Below, one piece after another: positions 49,084 through 58,023 of a stretch of DNA of 64,000 nt (within the stretch, counting starts at the first letter, position 1; each line of letters opens with the position of its first letter). The notes under the pieces are model-generated. The model saw only the letters and a program-made list of their open reading frames with translations, was not told where the DNA came from and ran no database searches. Both the position numbers and the translations under genes were made by a program. Source of the stretch: Ferirhizobium litorale (GTDB lineage Bacteria; Pseudomonadota; Alphaproteobacteria; Rhizobiales; Rhizobiaceae); assembly GCA_030028905.1 (NCBI GenBank), contig JALDYZ010000008.1:62001-126000 (forward strand). The letters are read 5' to 3'.

Positions 49084-50651
49084 CGGACAAGGCTGCATTG
49101 CGGGTTGTCTTCCGCGTTGATGCGTCGCTGGACATCGGCACTGGCCATGTCATTCGATGCCTCACGCTGGCGGACCGGCTCAGGGGGCAGGGTGCCGAAG
49201 TAGGCTTCGTGTGCAGGGAGTTCGAAGGCCATCTGTGCGACTTGATCGAAGGACGTGGTTTCAATGTATCTCGGCTTCCTCTGCCGGCGCCGGGGTGGCG
49301 TCCGCCGTCGGATGGAGAGCCAAGGCACGCGTCATGGCTCGGCCTCTCCTGGCAGGAAGATGCCGAGCAGACAGCGGAGGCTATCGCGTACCCACGGCTT
49401 CCCGATTGGCTCGTCGTCGACCACTATGCGCTCGACAGCCGCTGGGAACAGACCTTTCGCGCGCGAGGGATAAAACTGCTTGCCATCGACGATCTCGCCG
49501 ACCGGAGCCACAGTTGCAACGTTCTCGTCGACCAGAATCTCGTGGCCGGAATGGTCGGACGCTATGAGGGGAGAGTGCCCGGCAATTGCACCCTGCTTCT
49601 TGGCCCGACCTACGCAATGCTTCAGAGCGAGTATTCCGTGCTTCGTACACGGACTTCTCCACGAGAAGGACCGATCCGTCGCGTGCTGGTATCCTTCGGC
49701 GGCGTCGACAAGGATTGCTTGACAGAAAAGACCGTCGATGCGCTGCTTTCCCTGAAGGTGCCGCAGCTGCAGGCGGATGTTGTCCTTTCCTCCTCTTCAC
49801 CTCAATTTGACCGGATCCGTAAGCGTATCGCGGGCAATTCGGCAGTTCGGCTCCACGATCGCGTCGCGAGCCTTGCGCCACTCATTCTGGCAGCGGATCT
49901 TGCGATTGGGGCAAGTGGCACGACAAACTGGGAGCGGTTTTGCCTCGGGCTTCCGGCGGTGGTCGTCACCGTTGCCGACAATCAGACGGCTATTGCGGCT
50001 GAGCTCGCAGCCCACAATCTTGTTGAGTGGCTTGGCCACGCCAGTGTAGTAGATCAGACGCTGATCGAAGGCGCGTTGCGCAAGCTTCTCGAAACGGGAC
50101 TCGATGGGACATGGTCAGAACGATGCCTGAATGTCGTCGACGGCCACGGCACGGACCGGGTTTGCGCAGTGCTGCTGGCGCATCCCGGGCTGGAACTTTC
50201 TGTACGGCATGCCGTACTGCAGGACGAAGCGCTCTTGCTCGACTGGGCGAACGACCCCTTGACGCGAAGGAACGGGTTCAATCCGCGGGCAATCGAGGCG
50301 CATGAGCATCGCGCCTGGTTTCGTGCTCGTCTCCGCAGCGCGGACAATTGTATGATGTGCATCGTCGAGACCGCTTTGGCCGTGCCGCTGGGACAGGTCC
50401 GCTTTGATCGACGCGGCGCGGAGTGGGAAATTAGCTATGCGGTCGCGCCCGCTTTCCGGGGAAGGGGAGTCGGCCGCACCATGCTTGCCGCCGCCATCGA
50501 GTACTTCCGGCGGAGTCACGACGCAGCGGACCTTTTTGGCCAGGTGAAGGTCGAGAATCTGGCGTCCCATCGGATCTTCGAAGCGCTCGGCTTCAAAGCA
50601 CGGACTGGTGAGCCTGATCGACTTATTTACGAACTCAACTACGGCAGGTGA
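49080..50651 (+). CDS. pseG: Fused UDP-sugar hydrolase / N-acetyltransferase (PseG-PseH)
   Basis: A 523-residue two-domain protein. Residues 1-365 are PseG-like: FRVDASLDIGTGHVIRCLTL, LLAIDDLADR, VLVSFGGVDKD and ADLAIGASGTTNWERFCLGLP (GT-B-type fold, UDP release). Residues 375-523 are a GNAT domain like PseH: ANDPLTRRNGFN, WEISYAVAPAFRGRGVGRTM and VENLASHRIFEALGF. One polypeptide thus covers the 4-N-acetylation (PseH) and hydrolysis (PseG) steps. Confidence 0.92.
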   Translation: MTDKAALRVVFRVDASLDIGTGHVIRCLTLADRLRGQGAEVGFVCREFEGHLCDLIEGRGFNVSRLPLPAPGWRPPSDGEPRHASWLGLSWQEDAEQTAEAIAYPRLPDWLVVDHYALDSRWEQTFRARGIKLLAIDDLADRSHSCNVLVDQNLVAGMVGRYEGRVPGNCTLLLGPTYAMLQSEYSVLRTRTSPREGPIRRVLVSFGGVDKDCLTEKTVDALLSLKVPQLQADVVLSSSSPQFDRIRKRIAGNSAVRLHDRVASLAPLILAADLAIGASGTTNWERFCLGLPAVVVTVADNQTAIAAELAAHNLVEWLGHASVVDQTLIEGALRKLLETGLDGTWSERCLNVVDGHGTDRVCAVLLAHPGLELSVRHAVLQDEALLLDWANDPLTRRNGFNPRAIEAHEHRAWFRARLRSADNCMMCIVETALAVPLGQVRFDRRGAEWEISYAVAPAFRGRGVGRTMLAAAIEYFRRSHDAADLFGQVKVENLASHRIFEALGFKARTGEPDRLIYELNYGR

Positions 50652-51706
50652 AAGACCTCATGTACATCGGAAATCGCGAGATCGGGCAGAACGCCGCTCC
50701 ATTCATCATTGCCGAGATGTCGGGCAACCACAACCAGTCCCTCGACAGGGCGCTTGAAATTGTCGACGCCGCCGCCGCCGCCGGTGCACACGCGCTCAAA
50801 CTGCAGACCTACACCGCCGATACCATAACTCTCGACGTCCGGGGTGGTGATTTTGAAATCGCCGACGACAAGAGCCTGTGGAAAGGCCGCAATCTCCACG
50901 AATTGTACAAGCAGGCCCATACTCCCTGGGAATGGCATGCTCCGATCATGGAGCGCGCACGGCAGCACGGAATGCTCAGCTTCAGCAGCCCGTTCGACGA
51001 GACGGCCGTCGATTTCCTCGAGAGCCTCGACGTTCCCGCCTATAAGATCGCGTCTTTCGAGAACATTCACCTTCCGCTGATCCGCAAGGTTGCGGCAACC
51101 GGCAAGCCGATGATCATCTCCACCGGGATGGCAAGCATAGCGGAGCTTGACGAAGCAGTTCGCGCTGCCCGGGAAGCCGGGTGCCGCGACCTCGTCCTCC
51201 TCAAGTGCACGAGTACCTATCCGGCCAGCCCTGAAAATACGAATGTCCTTACCATCCCCCACATGCGGGACCTGTTTGGCTGCGAGGTCGGCTTGTCCGA
51301 TCATACCATGGGAGTTGGCGTCGCCGTGGCAGCCGTCGCCCATGGTGCGACCGTCGTGGAAAAGCATTTCACGCTCCGCCGCGCCGATGGTGGCGTCGAC
51401 AGCACCTTTTCGCTGGAGCCGGAGGAAATGAAGGCGCTTGTCGTGGAGACGGAGCGTGCCTGGCAGGCGCTCGGTGGAATTTCCTATGGCCCAACGGAAG
51501 CTGAGAAGAAATCTCTCGCATTTCGCCGTTCGATCTACATTTCCGAAGATGTCGCCGCGGGAGAACTGTTGACGGAGAAGAACCTCCGCATCGTTCGCCC
51601 CGGCTTCGGGCTCGCGCCGAAACATTACGAGATTCTTGTTGGTCGACGGGCTTGTCGGGACCTGAAAGCCGGCACGCCGGCCAGTTGGGACCTATTAGTT
51701 CCGTGA
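50648..51706 (+). CDS. pseI: Pseudaminic acid synthase PseI
   Basis: A 352-residue NeuB-family synthase: APFIIAEMSGNHNQSLDRAL, HALKLQTYTADTITLD, FSSPFDETAVDFLESLDVPAYKIAS-type barrel strands, STGMASIAEL, KCTSTYPA, GLSDHTMG and a C-terminal SAF (antifreeze-like) domain from about 290. It condenses the 6-deoxy-altrose with phosphoenolpyruvate. GTG 50648 overlaps the previous stop; ATG 50660 is an equally good start. Confidence 0.95.
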   Translation: MKDLMYIGNREIGQNAAPFIIAEMSGNHNQSLDRALEIVDAAAAAGAHALKLQTYTADTITLDVRGGDFEIADDKSLWKGRNLHELYKQAHTPWEWHAPIMERARQHGMLSFSSPFDETAVDFLESLDVPAYKIASFENIHLPLIRKVAATGKPMIISTGMASIAELDEAVRAAREAGCRDLVLLKCTSTYPASPENTNVLTIPHMRDLFGCEVGLSDHTMGVGVAVAAVAHGATVVEKHFTLRRADGGVDSTFSLEPEEMKALVVETERAWQALGGISYGPTEAEKKSLAFRRSIYISEDVAAGELLTEKNLRIVRPGFGLAPKHYEILVGRRACRDLKAGTPASWDLLVP

Positions 51707-51911
51707 TTGTTCGTCTACAGTTTAGTAATTCTACTTCAAAGAAAGCAATTTACTGAATGCGTATATTCACGTTAGGTCACATAGGGGTGGCCGGTTCTCC
51801 TAGTGGTTCGGCAAATTGCCCGGTACTTGTTAAGCGCGAGGAGTATATTGGCTCCCATGCACAAGTGAATGATAAGGTTCCCGGACAGTTTGTTTCTTGG
51901 ACGGCAAGCGA
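51707..51911. other. Short intergenic region after pseI
   Basis: About 200 bases of lower GC separate pseI from the glycosyltransferase gene. TTTAGTAATTCTACTTC and neighbouring AT-rich sequence could hold a promoter. No hairpin terminator was found. Confidence 0.35.
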
Positions 51912-53336
51912 ATGAATGCGCCATCCCAATATTTCAAAGGGTGCTACCGTGTTGCAACCCCGGTGACGCTCAGTCCGTCATTCCACGACATTGTCTCTAA
52001 GAACGTTTCACCCGAAATGCAAGCGCTCGCTCGACTGGAAAAAAAGGACAGGGCAGCAGCCGTTTCCGAGTATATTTTCCAGTCGATAAAGCGAGTCACC
52101 GTTTACGATGCCGTGCCGACGGATGTTTGCTATTATGGTGGAACGAAGAACAATGTGAGGGAGTTCGAGTTTCTTGAAGCGGTTTTAAATGAGTTCTACT
52201 TGAAATATTCCCAGAGATATTTCCTGCAGCAATTCGGGAAATCCGGCATCCTGCTCAAAGACGTTCCGGCGCAACTGGTGAAACGTCTGACAATGGAGGC
52301 GGCACAGTTCGTCGAAACGCAGGATGTTCTTTCGGGAGCTCATATACGGCAGCTTCTGGAGTATACACGTACCTATCTTTCCGTCACGATGTCCTACCAT
52401 CGGCGCGAACATCTGCTTCCAAAGATTGCAGTGGTTGCGAACGATCACTCACCCTGGCAGGTTGCGTTCGCGGCGGCGATGGAAACAAACACGGTTCCAG
52501 TAGTCTATGTCCAGCATGCCGAGGTTAGTCCGGCCTTCCCGGCGCTGGACTTTACCGCCAGCGTACTTCGCAACGCGGCGTCCCATGCGACTTACAAAGC
52601 GATTGCTCCCCCCCGCGGGCATGTCTTCGTTGTATCGAGAAATCTGGGGGAGGTTCGTTACGCTGACGTCGTGCGCGATCCGGGGCCGATGGCGACCATC
52701 GGAATTTTTCCGACCTCCCATTTCGAGACGACTGCGCTAAGTCGCGTCGTGGAACAATTGCGCCAAAATCCATCTGTCGAAGAGGTTTTCGTCAAGCTTC
52801 ACCCGAACGGCGCTCCCTTGACGTCGGAGGAAATCGGCGGGGCGCAACTGGTGGAAAGCGTGCCGGATACGCCGTTTGTGGCGCTTGTCGGCAATTCGTC
52901 CGTCGTACTCGAGTTGCTGGCCCGAGGCGTCCCGTCATTCCTCCATTTCGAACTCGATGAGATTACGCCAGATTACTACGGGTTTGTGCGGGACGGAATC
53001 GCGCCACGGGTTCTTCCCGCAGACCTTTCGGCGCAGTTTTGGCAGACGGATTTTTATGGGTCATCGTGGCTTCAACGTATCGCCAGGTTCGATCCGGCGG
53101 TCTTGGATGACGGCAAGGAAAGCCGGCGCGAGCTTGCCGCCTTTCTGGGTGACTTGATCCGAAATCCCCAGGGAAAGTCCTTTTCTAGCAGAAAATATGT
53201 GCAGGCGATGAAGCAATTTGGCGAGACGATCCTTGCAGCTTTGCCATATTCCAAACGCACCAAGGAAGCCTGGCTTTCGGCGGCCGCGCCTGCAGCGAAA
53301 AAGGCAGCGCCACTGCCGAACGGCGCCGAGGACTGA
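51912..53336 (+). CDS. Probable polysaccharide glycosyltransferase (capsule/sialyltransferase-like)
   Basis: A 474-residue protein without membrane segments. The C-terminal half looks like a GT-B fold: TVPVVYVQHAEVSPAFPALD, SRNLGEVRYADVV, VFVKLHPNGAPLTSEE and FVALVGNSSVVLELLARGVPS, the KLHP and GNSSVVLE motifs being shared with polysialyl/capsule polymer transferases. It follows the pse operon and is a good candidate to transfer pseudaminic acid. ATG 51912 is preferred to TTG 51897. Confidence 0.7.
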   Translation: MNAPSQYFKGCYRVATPVTLSPSFHDIVSKNVSPEMQALARLEKKDRAAAVSEYIFQSIKRVTVYDAVPTDVCYYGGTKNNVREFEFLEAVLNEFYLKYSQRYFLQQFGKSGILLKDVPAQLVKRLTMEAAQFVETQDVLSGAHIRQLLEYTRTYLSVTMSYHRREHLLPKIAVVANDHSPWQVAFAAAMETNTVPVVYVQHAEVSPAFPALDFTASVLRNAASHATYKAIAPPRGHVFVVSRNLGEVRYADVVRDPGPMATIGIFPTSHFETTALSRVVEQLRQNPSVEEVFVKLHPNGAPLTSEEIGGAQLVESVPDTPFVALVGNSSVVLELLARGVPSFLHFELDEITPDYYGFVRDGIAPRVLPADLSAQFWQTDFYGSSWLQRIARFDPAVLDDGKESRRELAAFLGDLIRNPQGKSFSSRKYVQAMKQFGETILAALPYSKRTKEAWLSAAAPAAKKAAPLPNGAED

Positions 53337-53484
53337 TTGAGCCCCACCCCAACCGGCATGCCCTGACTTGCCGTGTGAGCGGTGCGGCTGATTCCCCAAT
53401 GCAACGGATCCTCACGGAGCGGCGCTGTCTTCAGGAGAACCCACACCCCTTCCGCTTCCCGGGTGCAGCGCCTATATTGCCGGC

Positions 53485-53748
53485 ATGACAAAGAAAACAC
53501 CTCCGCTCGAACACTCCGATTTCTCCGGCGAATTCACCGAGGACGATATCGTCGTCCGCCTCGACATCTACCGGGTAGCCGGCAGCGAAAGCGGTTGGAC
53601 GCTCGAGGTGATCGACGAAACCGGTGCCTCGACGGTCTGGGACGATACGTTCACGACCGACCGCGAGGCCTTTGAGGAGTTCCTCGCGACCATTCAGCGG
53701 GAGGGGATCGAGACCTTCCTGGACGAACCGACCACGACCCTGCATTGA
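53485..53748 (+). CDS. Conserved hypothetical protein, 87 residues
   Basis: An acidic protein with strands VRLDIYRVAG...WTLEVIDETGASTVWDDTF and a helix AFEEFLATIQREGIETFL; short rhizobial proteins of this pattern are common. ATG 53485. It may be co-transcribed with the next gene, which begins 11 bases later. Confidence 0.75.
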   Translation: MTKKTPPLEHSDFSGEFTEDDIVVRLDIYRVAGSESGWTLEVIDETGASTVWDDTFTTDREAFEEFLATIQREGIETFLDEPTTTLH

Positions 53749-53759
53749 GAGAACCTCCC

Positions 53760-54095
53760 GTGAAAGCCGCCAGCCCGGAAAAGCGGTTCCATGCCGAACT
53801 GCTGGCGTTGTACGACGCGTGCGCCAGCCATGGATTCCGCCCCGTGCTCCTTCGCCGCTACGTGGTATTGAACGGTGGGGTGAAGGCGGCGAAAGAACTC
53901 GTTTTCAAACCGGGTACGACGGGCCTGGAGCGGCTTGTCGACATCGGCAGGCCGGAACTTTCGATGGAGGCGATGATGCTGCGGCCGGAATACCTGCCGC
54001 TCTTCAGCCCGGCGGAAGTCAAGGAGGCGCGCGAGCGCCTGGCCGGCAACACGCGTTCCCGATCGAGAGGAAGACTACCGACAAAGGCGAGCTGA
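53760..54095 (+). CDS. Conserved hypothetical protein, 111 residues
   Basis: A basic protein with KRFHAELLALYDACASHGFRP, LRRYVVLNGGVKAAKELV, and LFSPAEVKEARERL near the end. GTG 53760 follows GAGAGAA; a TTG at 53745 overlaps the previous stop. Proteins with a GG..AAK.L....T.GL..LV..GR.ELS.E core occur widely in rhizobia without known function. Confidence 0.68.
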   Translation: MKAASPEKRFHAELLALYDACASHGFRPVLLRRYVVLNGGVKAAKELVFKPGTTGLERLVDIGRPELSMEAMMLRPEYLPLFSPAEVKEARERLAGNTRSRSRGRLPTKAS

Positions 54096-54126
54096 ACTGA
54101 GCCAATCAGCCGCCGGGATCGATGTG

Positions 54127-54459
54127 TCAGGCGGGCTGGACCGAGGTCACAGTGCCGCTGTCATCGATCAGGCAGGCGAATTTTCGCCCGCCGGCGTCGA
54201 GATCGACATTGAAGGTCCTGGCGTCGACACGACGCGAACCGGTCGGCAATATTTTGGCGCTGTCGACGCCGGAGGGCGCGGCCGCGGCGCTGGCGCACAT
54301 CAACTGCAGGTCGGCCGGCGCCGTTTCGGTCACGGTCCGGGCCATCTCTTCGGGTGGCGGCGGCGTGGTCGAGCAACCGGCCGCAAGACCAAGAAATACC
54401 AATATGCCCACCTGCGGCGCGGCCGCACGTCCCCACAGCTTCGTCCCCGGCACGCTCAT
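54127..54459 (-). CDS. Small lipoprotein, 110 residues
   Basis: A signal peptide with PQVGILVFLGLAAGC (lipobox LAAGC) then CSTTPPPPEEMARTV and a globular C-terminus (DARTFNVDLDAGGRKFACLI). GGAGGG is only one base before ATG 54459 but seven bases before GTG 54453, so the GTG may be the true start. The function is unknown. Confidence 0.7.
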   Translation of the reverse strand: MSVPGTKLWGRAAAPQVGILVFLGLAAGCSTTPPPPEEMARTVTETAPADLQLMCASAAAAPSGVDSAKILPTGSRRVDARTFNVDLDAGGRKFACLIDDSGTVTSVQPA

Positions 54460-54476
54460 CCCTCCAAAGTTGACAG

Positions 54477-55187
54477 TCAAACACCCTTGTAGAGGGCAGC
54501 CCCCTGCATCAGAACGATGACCTTGGCGCCGACCTCGATACGGGAATGCAGGTCGATGATGTCGTCGTTGATCATGCGAATGCATCCGGACGATACGTCA
54601 AGTCCGATCGTCCATGGTTCCGCCGTCCCGTGAATGCGGTAAATGGTGTCCTGATCGCCCTCGTATAGATAGAGCGCGCGAGCGCCCAGCGGGTTCTCGG
54701 GTCCGCCCGGCATGCCGGCTGCCCATTTCGCGGCGTTCGGATCGCGGGCCACCATTTCGGCCGGGGGGGTCCAGGTCGGCCACTCGGCGGTGCGGCCGAC
54801 CCGGACGATGCCCGCCCAGCCAAATCCCTCGCGCCCGACACCGATGCCGTAGCGGATCGCCTGGTTGCCGGGTTGCACGAGATAGAGAAAATGCTGGTTG
54901 CCGTCGATGATGATGGTGCCGGGGCGCTCTGCGGTGCGGAACGTCACGACCTGCCGGCGAAAGGCCTCGGGCGCCTGGTTGTTGCGGGCATAGTACTGCC
55001 GCGCCTTGCGGCTGTCGTAGTCCACCCATTTCTTGGTCTTGGAATCGTAGATCTGGGTTCCGGCCGCATAGGCGGCGAGCGGACCAAGCGCGACCATTGC
55101 CGCAAGCATCACGGTCAGCGCCGCCCTGGTTGCGGCCCTGCCGCGCGCGATTGCCCCGGGGAACATGGGATCCATGTCTTTCGTCAT
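54477..55187 (-). CDS. L,D-transpeptidase (YkuD family)
   Basis: A 236-residue exported protein: signal peptide (ALTVMLAAMVALGPLAAYA), then a YkuD domain with TIIIDGNQHFLYLVQPGNQA, YGIGVGREGFGWAG and the catalytic motif IHGTAEPWTIG..SSGCIRM (His and Cys). It cross-links peptidoglycan or attaches proteins to it. ATG 55187 overlaps the stop of the ABC binding protein gene (ATGA). Confidence 0.92.
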   Translation of the reverse strand: MTKDMDPMFPGAIARGRAATRAALTVMLAAMVALGPLAAYAAGTQIYDSKTKKWVDYDSRKARQYYARNNQAPEAFRRQVVTFRTAERPGTIIIDGNQHFLYLVQPGNQAIRYGIGVGREGFGWAGIVRVGRTAEWPTWTPPAEMVARDPNAAKWAAGMPGGPENPLGARALYLYEGDQDTIYRIHGTAEPWTIGLDVSSGCIRMINDDIIDLHSRIEVGAKVIVLMQGAALYKGV

Positions 55188-56143
55188 TGGCTGGCCCACC
55201 CGTCGACACGTGCTTCATGGTTCTTGACCCATTCCTCGGCATAGGCGAGGGGCGCCTTGCGCTCGACTTGCAGCGCATAGGTCATCTGCGTCACTTCCTC
55301 CGTCGAAAAATCCACCTGCTCGAGGAACTTCGCCACCGCGGGACGCTTCTGTGCAAACCCGGTGGAATAGGCGATATAGAACTCGGCCGGGCCCCAGGCG
55401 ACGGGAGCGCTCGACTTGCTCACCCACAACGGGTCGTCGGCGGGCGCGATCTTCCACTTAGCCGCGTCATAAGCCGGTTCCGTCAGGCGCGTGATCTCGT
55501 GCAGTTCGAAGACGTGATGCGGGGTGTAGCAGTAGAACACCATCGGCCGGTCGGTCGCCACCGCGGCGTCGACCGCGGCCATGGCAACATCCTCTTCCGC
55601 CTCGACCAGCGAGACGTTCTCGGCATAGCCGTAGCTGTTGGCACGGACCCGCTCGATGCCGGTCGAGACCCAGGTCGGCGCGCCGATCCAGACTTCACCC
55701 CTGCCGTCGCCGTCGGTATCGAGCGCGGCGGTCTTGGTCGTGTCGCTGAGATCTGCGATGTCCTTGATGCCGAGCTTTGCGGCGGCTTCCGTAGCGCAAA
55801 GGCCCTGCCAGGCGGCAGTGCCGCGCCCGGTCAGCACGACGGCACCCTTTTCGTCGACGTATCTGCGGATCAGGTCGTCCAGGTTCGGCCGCCAGACCTC
55901 GGGGTTGATGTCGACGCTGCCGTCCTCCAGCCCGACGAAGGCGTTGAGCGTGCCGCGTTCCTGGACCTCAGCCTCCAGACCGAACTCCTTGGCGACGGCG
56001 ACCTTCAGGATATTGGCGGCTGCCTGCCCGGAAGGCCAGTTGGGCATGGCGATCACCAGATCGGCGCCCAGCGCCGGCGTCGTAGCAGCCATCAGCAGCA
56101 CCAGCGCACCAGCTGTCCCGTAGAAGCTTGAAGCTTTCTTCAC
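55184..56143 (-). CDS. ABC transporter substrate-binding protein, OpuAC family (glycine betaine/choline/proline type)
   Basis: A 319-residue periplasmic protein. Signal peptide SSFYGTAGALVLLMAATTPA, mature ADLVIAMPNWPSGQAAANIL, Trp and acidic residues of a quaternary amine site (NPEVWRPNLDDL), TYVSTGIE-like GAPTWVSTGIERV and VFYCYTPHHVFELHEITRL. No permease or ATPase gene is adjacent, so it is an orphan or works with a distant transporter. GTG 56143 follows GGAGGA. Confidence 0.88.
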   Translation of the reverse strand: MKKASSFYGTAGALVLLMAATTPALGADLVIAMPNWPSGQAAANILKVAVAKEFGLEAEVQERGTLNAFVGLEDGSVDINPEVWRPNLDDLIRRYVDEKGAVVLTGRGTAAWQGLCATEAAAKLGIKDIADLSDTTKTAALDTDGDGRGEVWIGAPTWVSTGIERVRANSYGYAENVSLVEAEEDVAMAAVDAAVATDRPMVFYCYTPHHVFELHEITRLTEPAYDAAKWKIAPADDPLWVSKSSAPVAWGPAEFYIAYSTGFAQKRPAVAKFLEQVDFSTEEVTQMTYALQVERKAPLAYAEEWVKNHEARVDGWASQ

Positions 56144-56448
56144 AAGTGTCCTCCGCGTTGGTTTCCCGATGGCCGCACCCGATGAGGTGGGTCTGCGTCA
56201 ACTTATCCGATACCGGCTGAACCCTCTGTGCGGAGAAGATGCAACACGATCATTGCTTTGGTCAACGCATCTTTAGAAAACGCTTGTGGAGTACGTGCGA
56301 AAATAATAAATTGTAAACGATATAAAACACAGCCCAAAATTGCATAAGCTTGTTTCGCTCGCCGTTGCATTGCCCAAAATGATGAAGAGGGCGTGCCAGC
56401 GGGCCATGCTAACATTCGCAATACCTGCCGGATGGCCAGGAGTATGGG
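56144..56448. other. Divergent intergenic region
   Basis: About 300 bases between the divergent OpuAC-type gene and the FecR-domain gene. Bases 56,290-56,340 are AT-rich (AATAATAAATTGTAAACGAT, then ATAAAACAC), a likely promoter zone. No gene is seen. Confidence 0.4.
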
Positions 56449-57507
56449 ATGTCGTATCGGTTCAGTTCCGCAATTCTTGCGCTCGGCATGGTGTTCGGCT
56501 TGGTGACGCATACGATTGCGGCCGAGCGGGTGGGCCAGGCCGTCCGCATCAAGACCGAGGTGGCCGGCGGCCGTGGGCCGCTCGTCGTCAGGAGCCCAGT
56601 GCACCGGGACGAACGAATCCGGACCTCCAGTTCCGGGCTCGGCCAGTTCGAGTTCATGGACGGTACCAAGCTGGCGATCGGCTGGGGCTCGTCGGTGGTC
56701 ATCGACAAGTTCGTCTACGACGACAGCCGTTCGGTGAAGCGCCTGACGCTGAAGGCGGCCAAGGGAACCTTCCGCTGGGTCAGCGGCAAATCGAAATCCT
56801 CCGCCTACGAGATCCTGACGCCTGCCGGAACGATCGGCGTTCGCGGCACGGCTTTCGATTTCTATGTCGGTGCCGACGGAACGACCGCCGTCGTGCTGCT
56901 GAGTGGAGAGGCGAGCTTCTGCGGTCCGGGCGGTTGTGAGCAACTCCGGCAGCGTTGCGACTGCGTCGTCGCCAAGCGCAACGGTGACGTGACCGACGTC
57001 CGTCGCGTCGACCGCAACATCTTCAGGACCCTCGGCAACCAGAGAGCCCTGCCGTTTCTCTCCGGCAGCCAGGAACTTTCGCAAGGACTGCAAAGGATGG
57101 GCACCAATTGCGGTCTGGCGGCCGCTGCGGCGCCCGTCACCGACCCGAACGACCGGCGACAAAGACGCAGGGCGCCGGCGCCGCAACCACCCGAGCGACC
57201 GGACAAACCCGACAAACCCGACAAGCCCAGCAGGCCCGACAAGCCGGATCGACCCGACAAGCCGGATCGGCCGGATACGCCGGACAGGCCTGACAAGCCC
57301 GGCAAGCCCGATCGGCCGGACAAACCCGACAAGCCGGGCAAGCCAGGAAAGCCGCATGGCTGGCATGGCCACCATGGCTGGCATGGCCACCATGGCTGGA
57401 ACGGCGGGCGCGACTGGAATGGCGGGCGGGACTGGAACGGCAATCGCGGCGATCGCGGACGATCCGGCCGGTCCGGCCGGTCCGGTCACTCGGGCGGATC
57501 CCGGTAG
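56449..57507 (+). CDS. FecR-domain protein with Pro-rich and Gly/His-rich repeats
   Basis: A 352-residue exported protein. Residues 1-25 are a signal peptide; about 55-165 is a FecR domain (GQFEFMDGTKLAIGWGSSVV, FRWVSGKSKSSAYEILTPAG, GVRGTAFDFYVG). Residues 251-302 are PDKP/PDRP repeats and 304-330 GWHGHH and GRDWNG repeats, ending in a Gly/Arg/Ser tail. It is probably a periplasmic or wall-spanning protein. A CHASE2 cyclase is encoded close by. Confidence 0.85.
   Translation: MSYRFSSAILALGMVFGLVTHTIAAERVGQAVRIKTEVAGGRGPLVVRSPVHRDERIRTSSSGLGQFEFMDGTKLAIGWGSSVVIDKFVYDDSRSVKRLTLKAAKGTFRWVSGKSKSSAYEILTPAGTIGVRGTAFDFYVGADGTTAVVLLSGEASFCGPGGCEQLRQRCDCVVAKRNGDVTDVRRVDRNIFRTLGNQRALPFLSGSQELSQGLQRMGTNCGLAAAAAPVTDPNDRRQRRRAPAPQPPERPDKPDKPDKPSRPDKPDRPDKPDRPDTPDRPDKPGKPDRPDKPDKPGKPGKPHGWHGHHGWHGHHGWNGGRDWNGGRDWNGNRGDRGRSGRSGRSGHSGGSR
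57199..57489 (+). repeat. Tandem repeats encoding PDKP/PDRP and GWHGHH/GRDWNG
   Basis: Short in-frame repeats: a 9-12 base unit for P-D-K/R-P runs from 57199 to about 57354, then two copies of an 18-base unit for GWHGHH and two for GRDWNG to about 57440, then SGR units. Length variation between strains is likely. Confidence 0.85.
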
Positions 57508-57666
57508 CGATACGATGGCGATGTCCGGTACCGGCACTCCGGACAAAAGTGGGCATCGCTCGATCCAACTGAGGTCCGATAGACAGTTCCGATGGTGGCG
57601 CCGGGACGCAACAGACCAAGCGACGTCGTCGCTAGAGTTGCGCCCCGCCCCACTTTGCCAGTAGCG

Positions 57667-58023
57667 CTACTTGGTGCTCGGAGGTGCGCTCCTGTTGCGG
57701 CTCGCCAGAATTTGCGCAATCGCGATCGAAGCGACAGAAAGTCCGACGACGACATGCGTCCACATCTCGGTGGGGGCATTTCCAAATCCTAGAAGGAATG
57801 GAGCGACTACCGCCCAGCACCCCAGGGTGAGGTTCGACCATTCGGCCCAATCCCCATAGCGATAGAGCGCGATCGCGGAGCAGCAGACAATGAGCGCCCC
57901 AACGATTCCGGCGTTCCAGGCCGCGGCGGGCAGGTCGGCAAACATGCTTGCCGAGCAGGCCAGACCGGCGCCCAGCAACAGGTTGCACCACTCAAAGCCC
58001 TTGCTTGGTATTTCATTCTTCAT
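57667..58023 (-). CDS. SPW-repeat membrane protein
   Basis: A 118-residue protein with four hydrophobic helices in two halves, each opening with an SPW-like motif: FEWCNLLLGAGLACSA and AEWSNLTLGCWAVVAPFLLGF. SPW proteins are of unknown function. ATG 58023 follows AAAGGAAAA. Confidence 0.85.
   Translation of the reverse strand: MKNEIPSKGFEWCNLLLGAGLACSASMFADLPAAAWNAGIVGALIVCCSAIALYRYGDWAEWSNLTLGCWAVVAPFLLGFGNAPTEMWTHVVVGLSVASIAIAQILASRNRSAPPSTK

Noticed and set aside
55097-56131. 344-residue plus-strand open frame
   Set aside because: Antisense to the OpuAC-type gene, which has a signal peptide and ligand-site residues.
57199-57489. Possible CRISPR or satellite array
   Set aside because: The repeats are short, in frame with the FecR protein and vary by codon; there are no spacers.
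56203-57546. 447-residue minus-strand open frame with VP/MP repeats
   Set aside because: Antisense to the FecR-domain gene; the apparent repeats mirror the PDKP and GWHGHH repeats.
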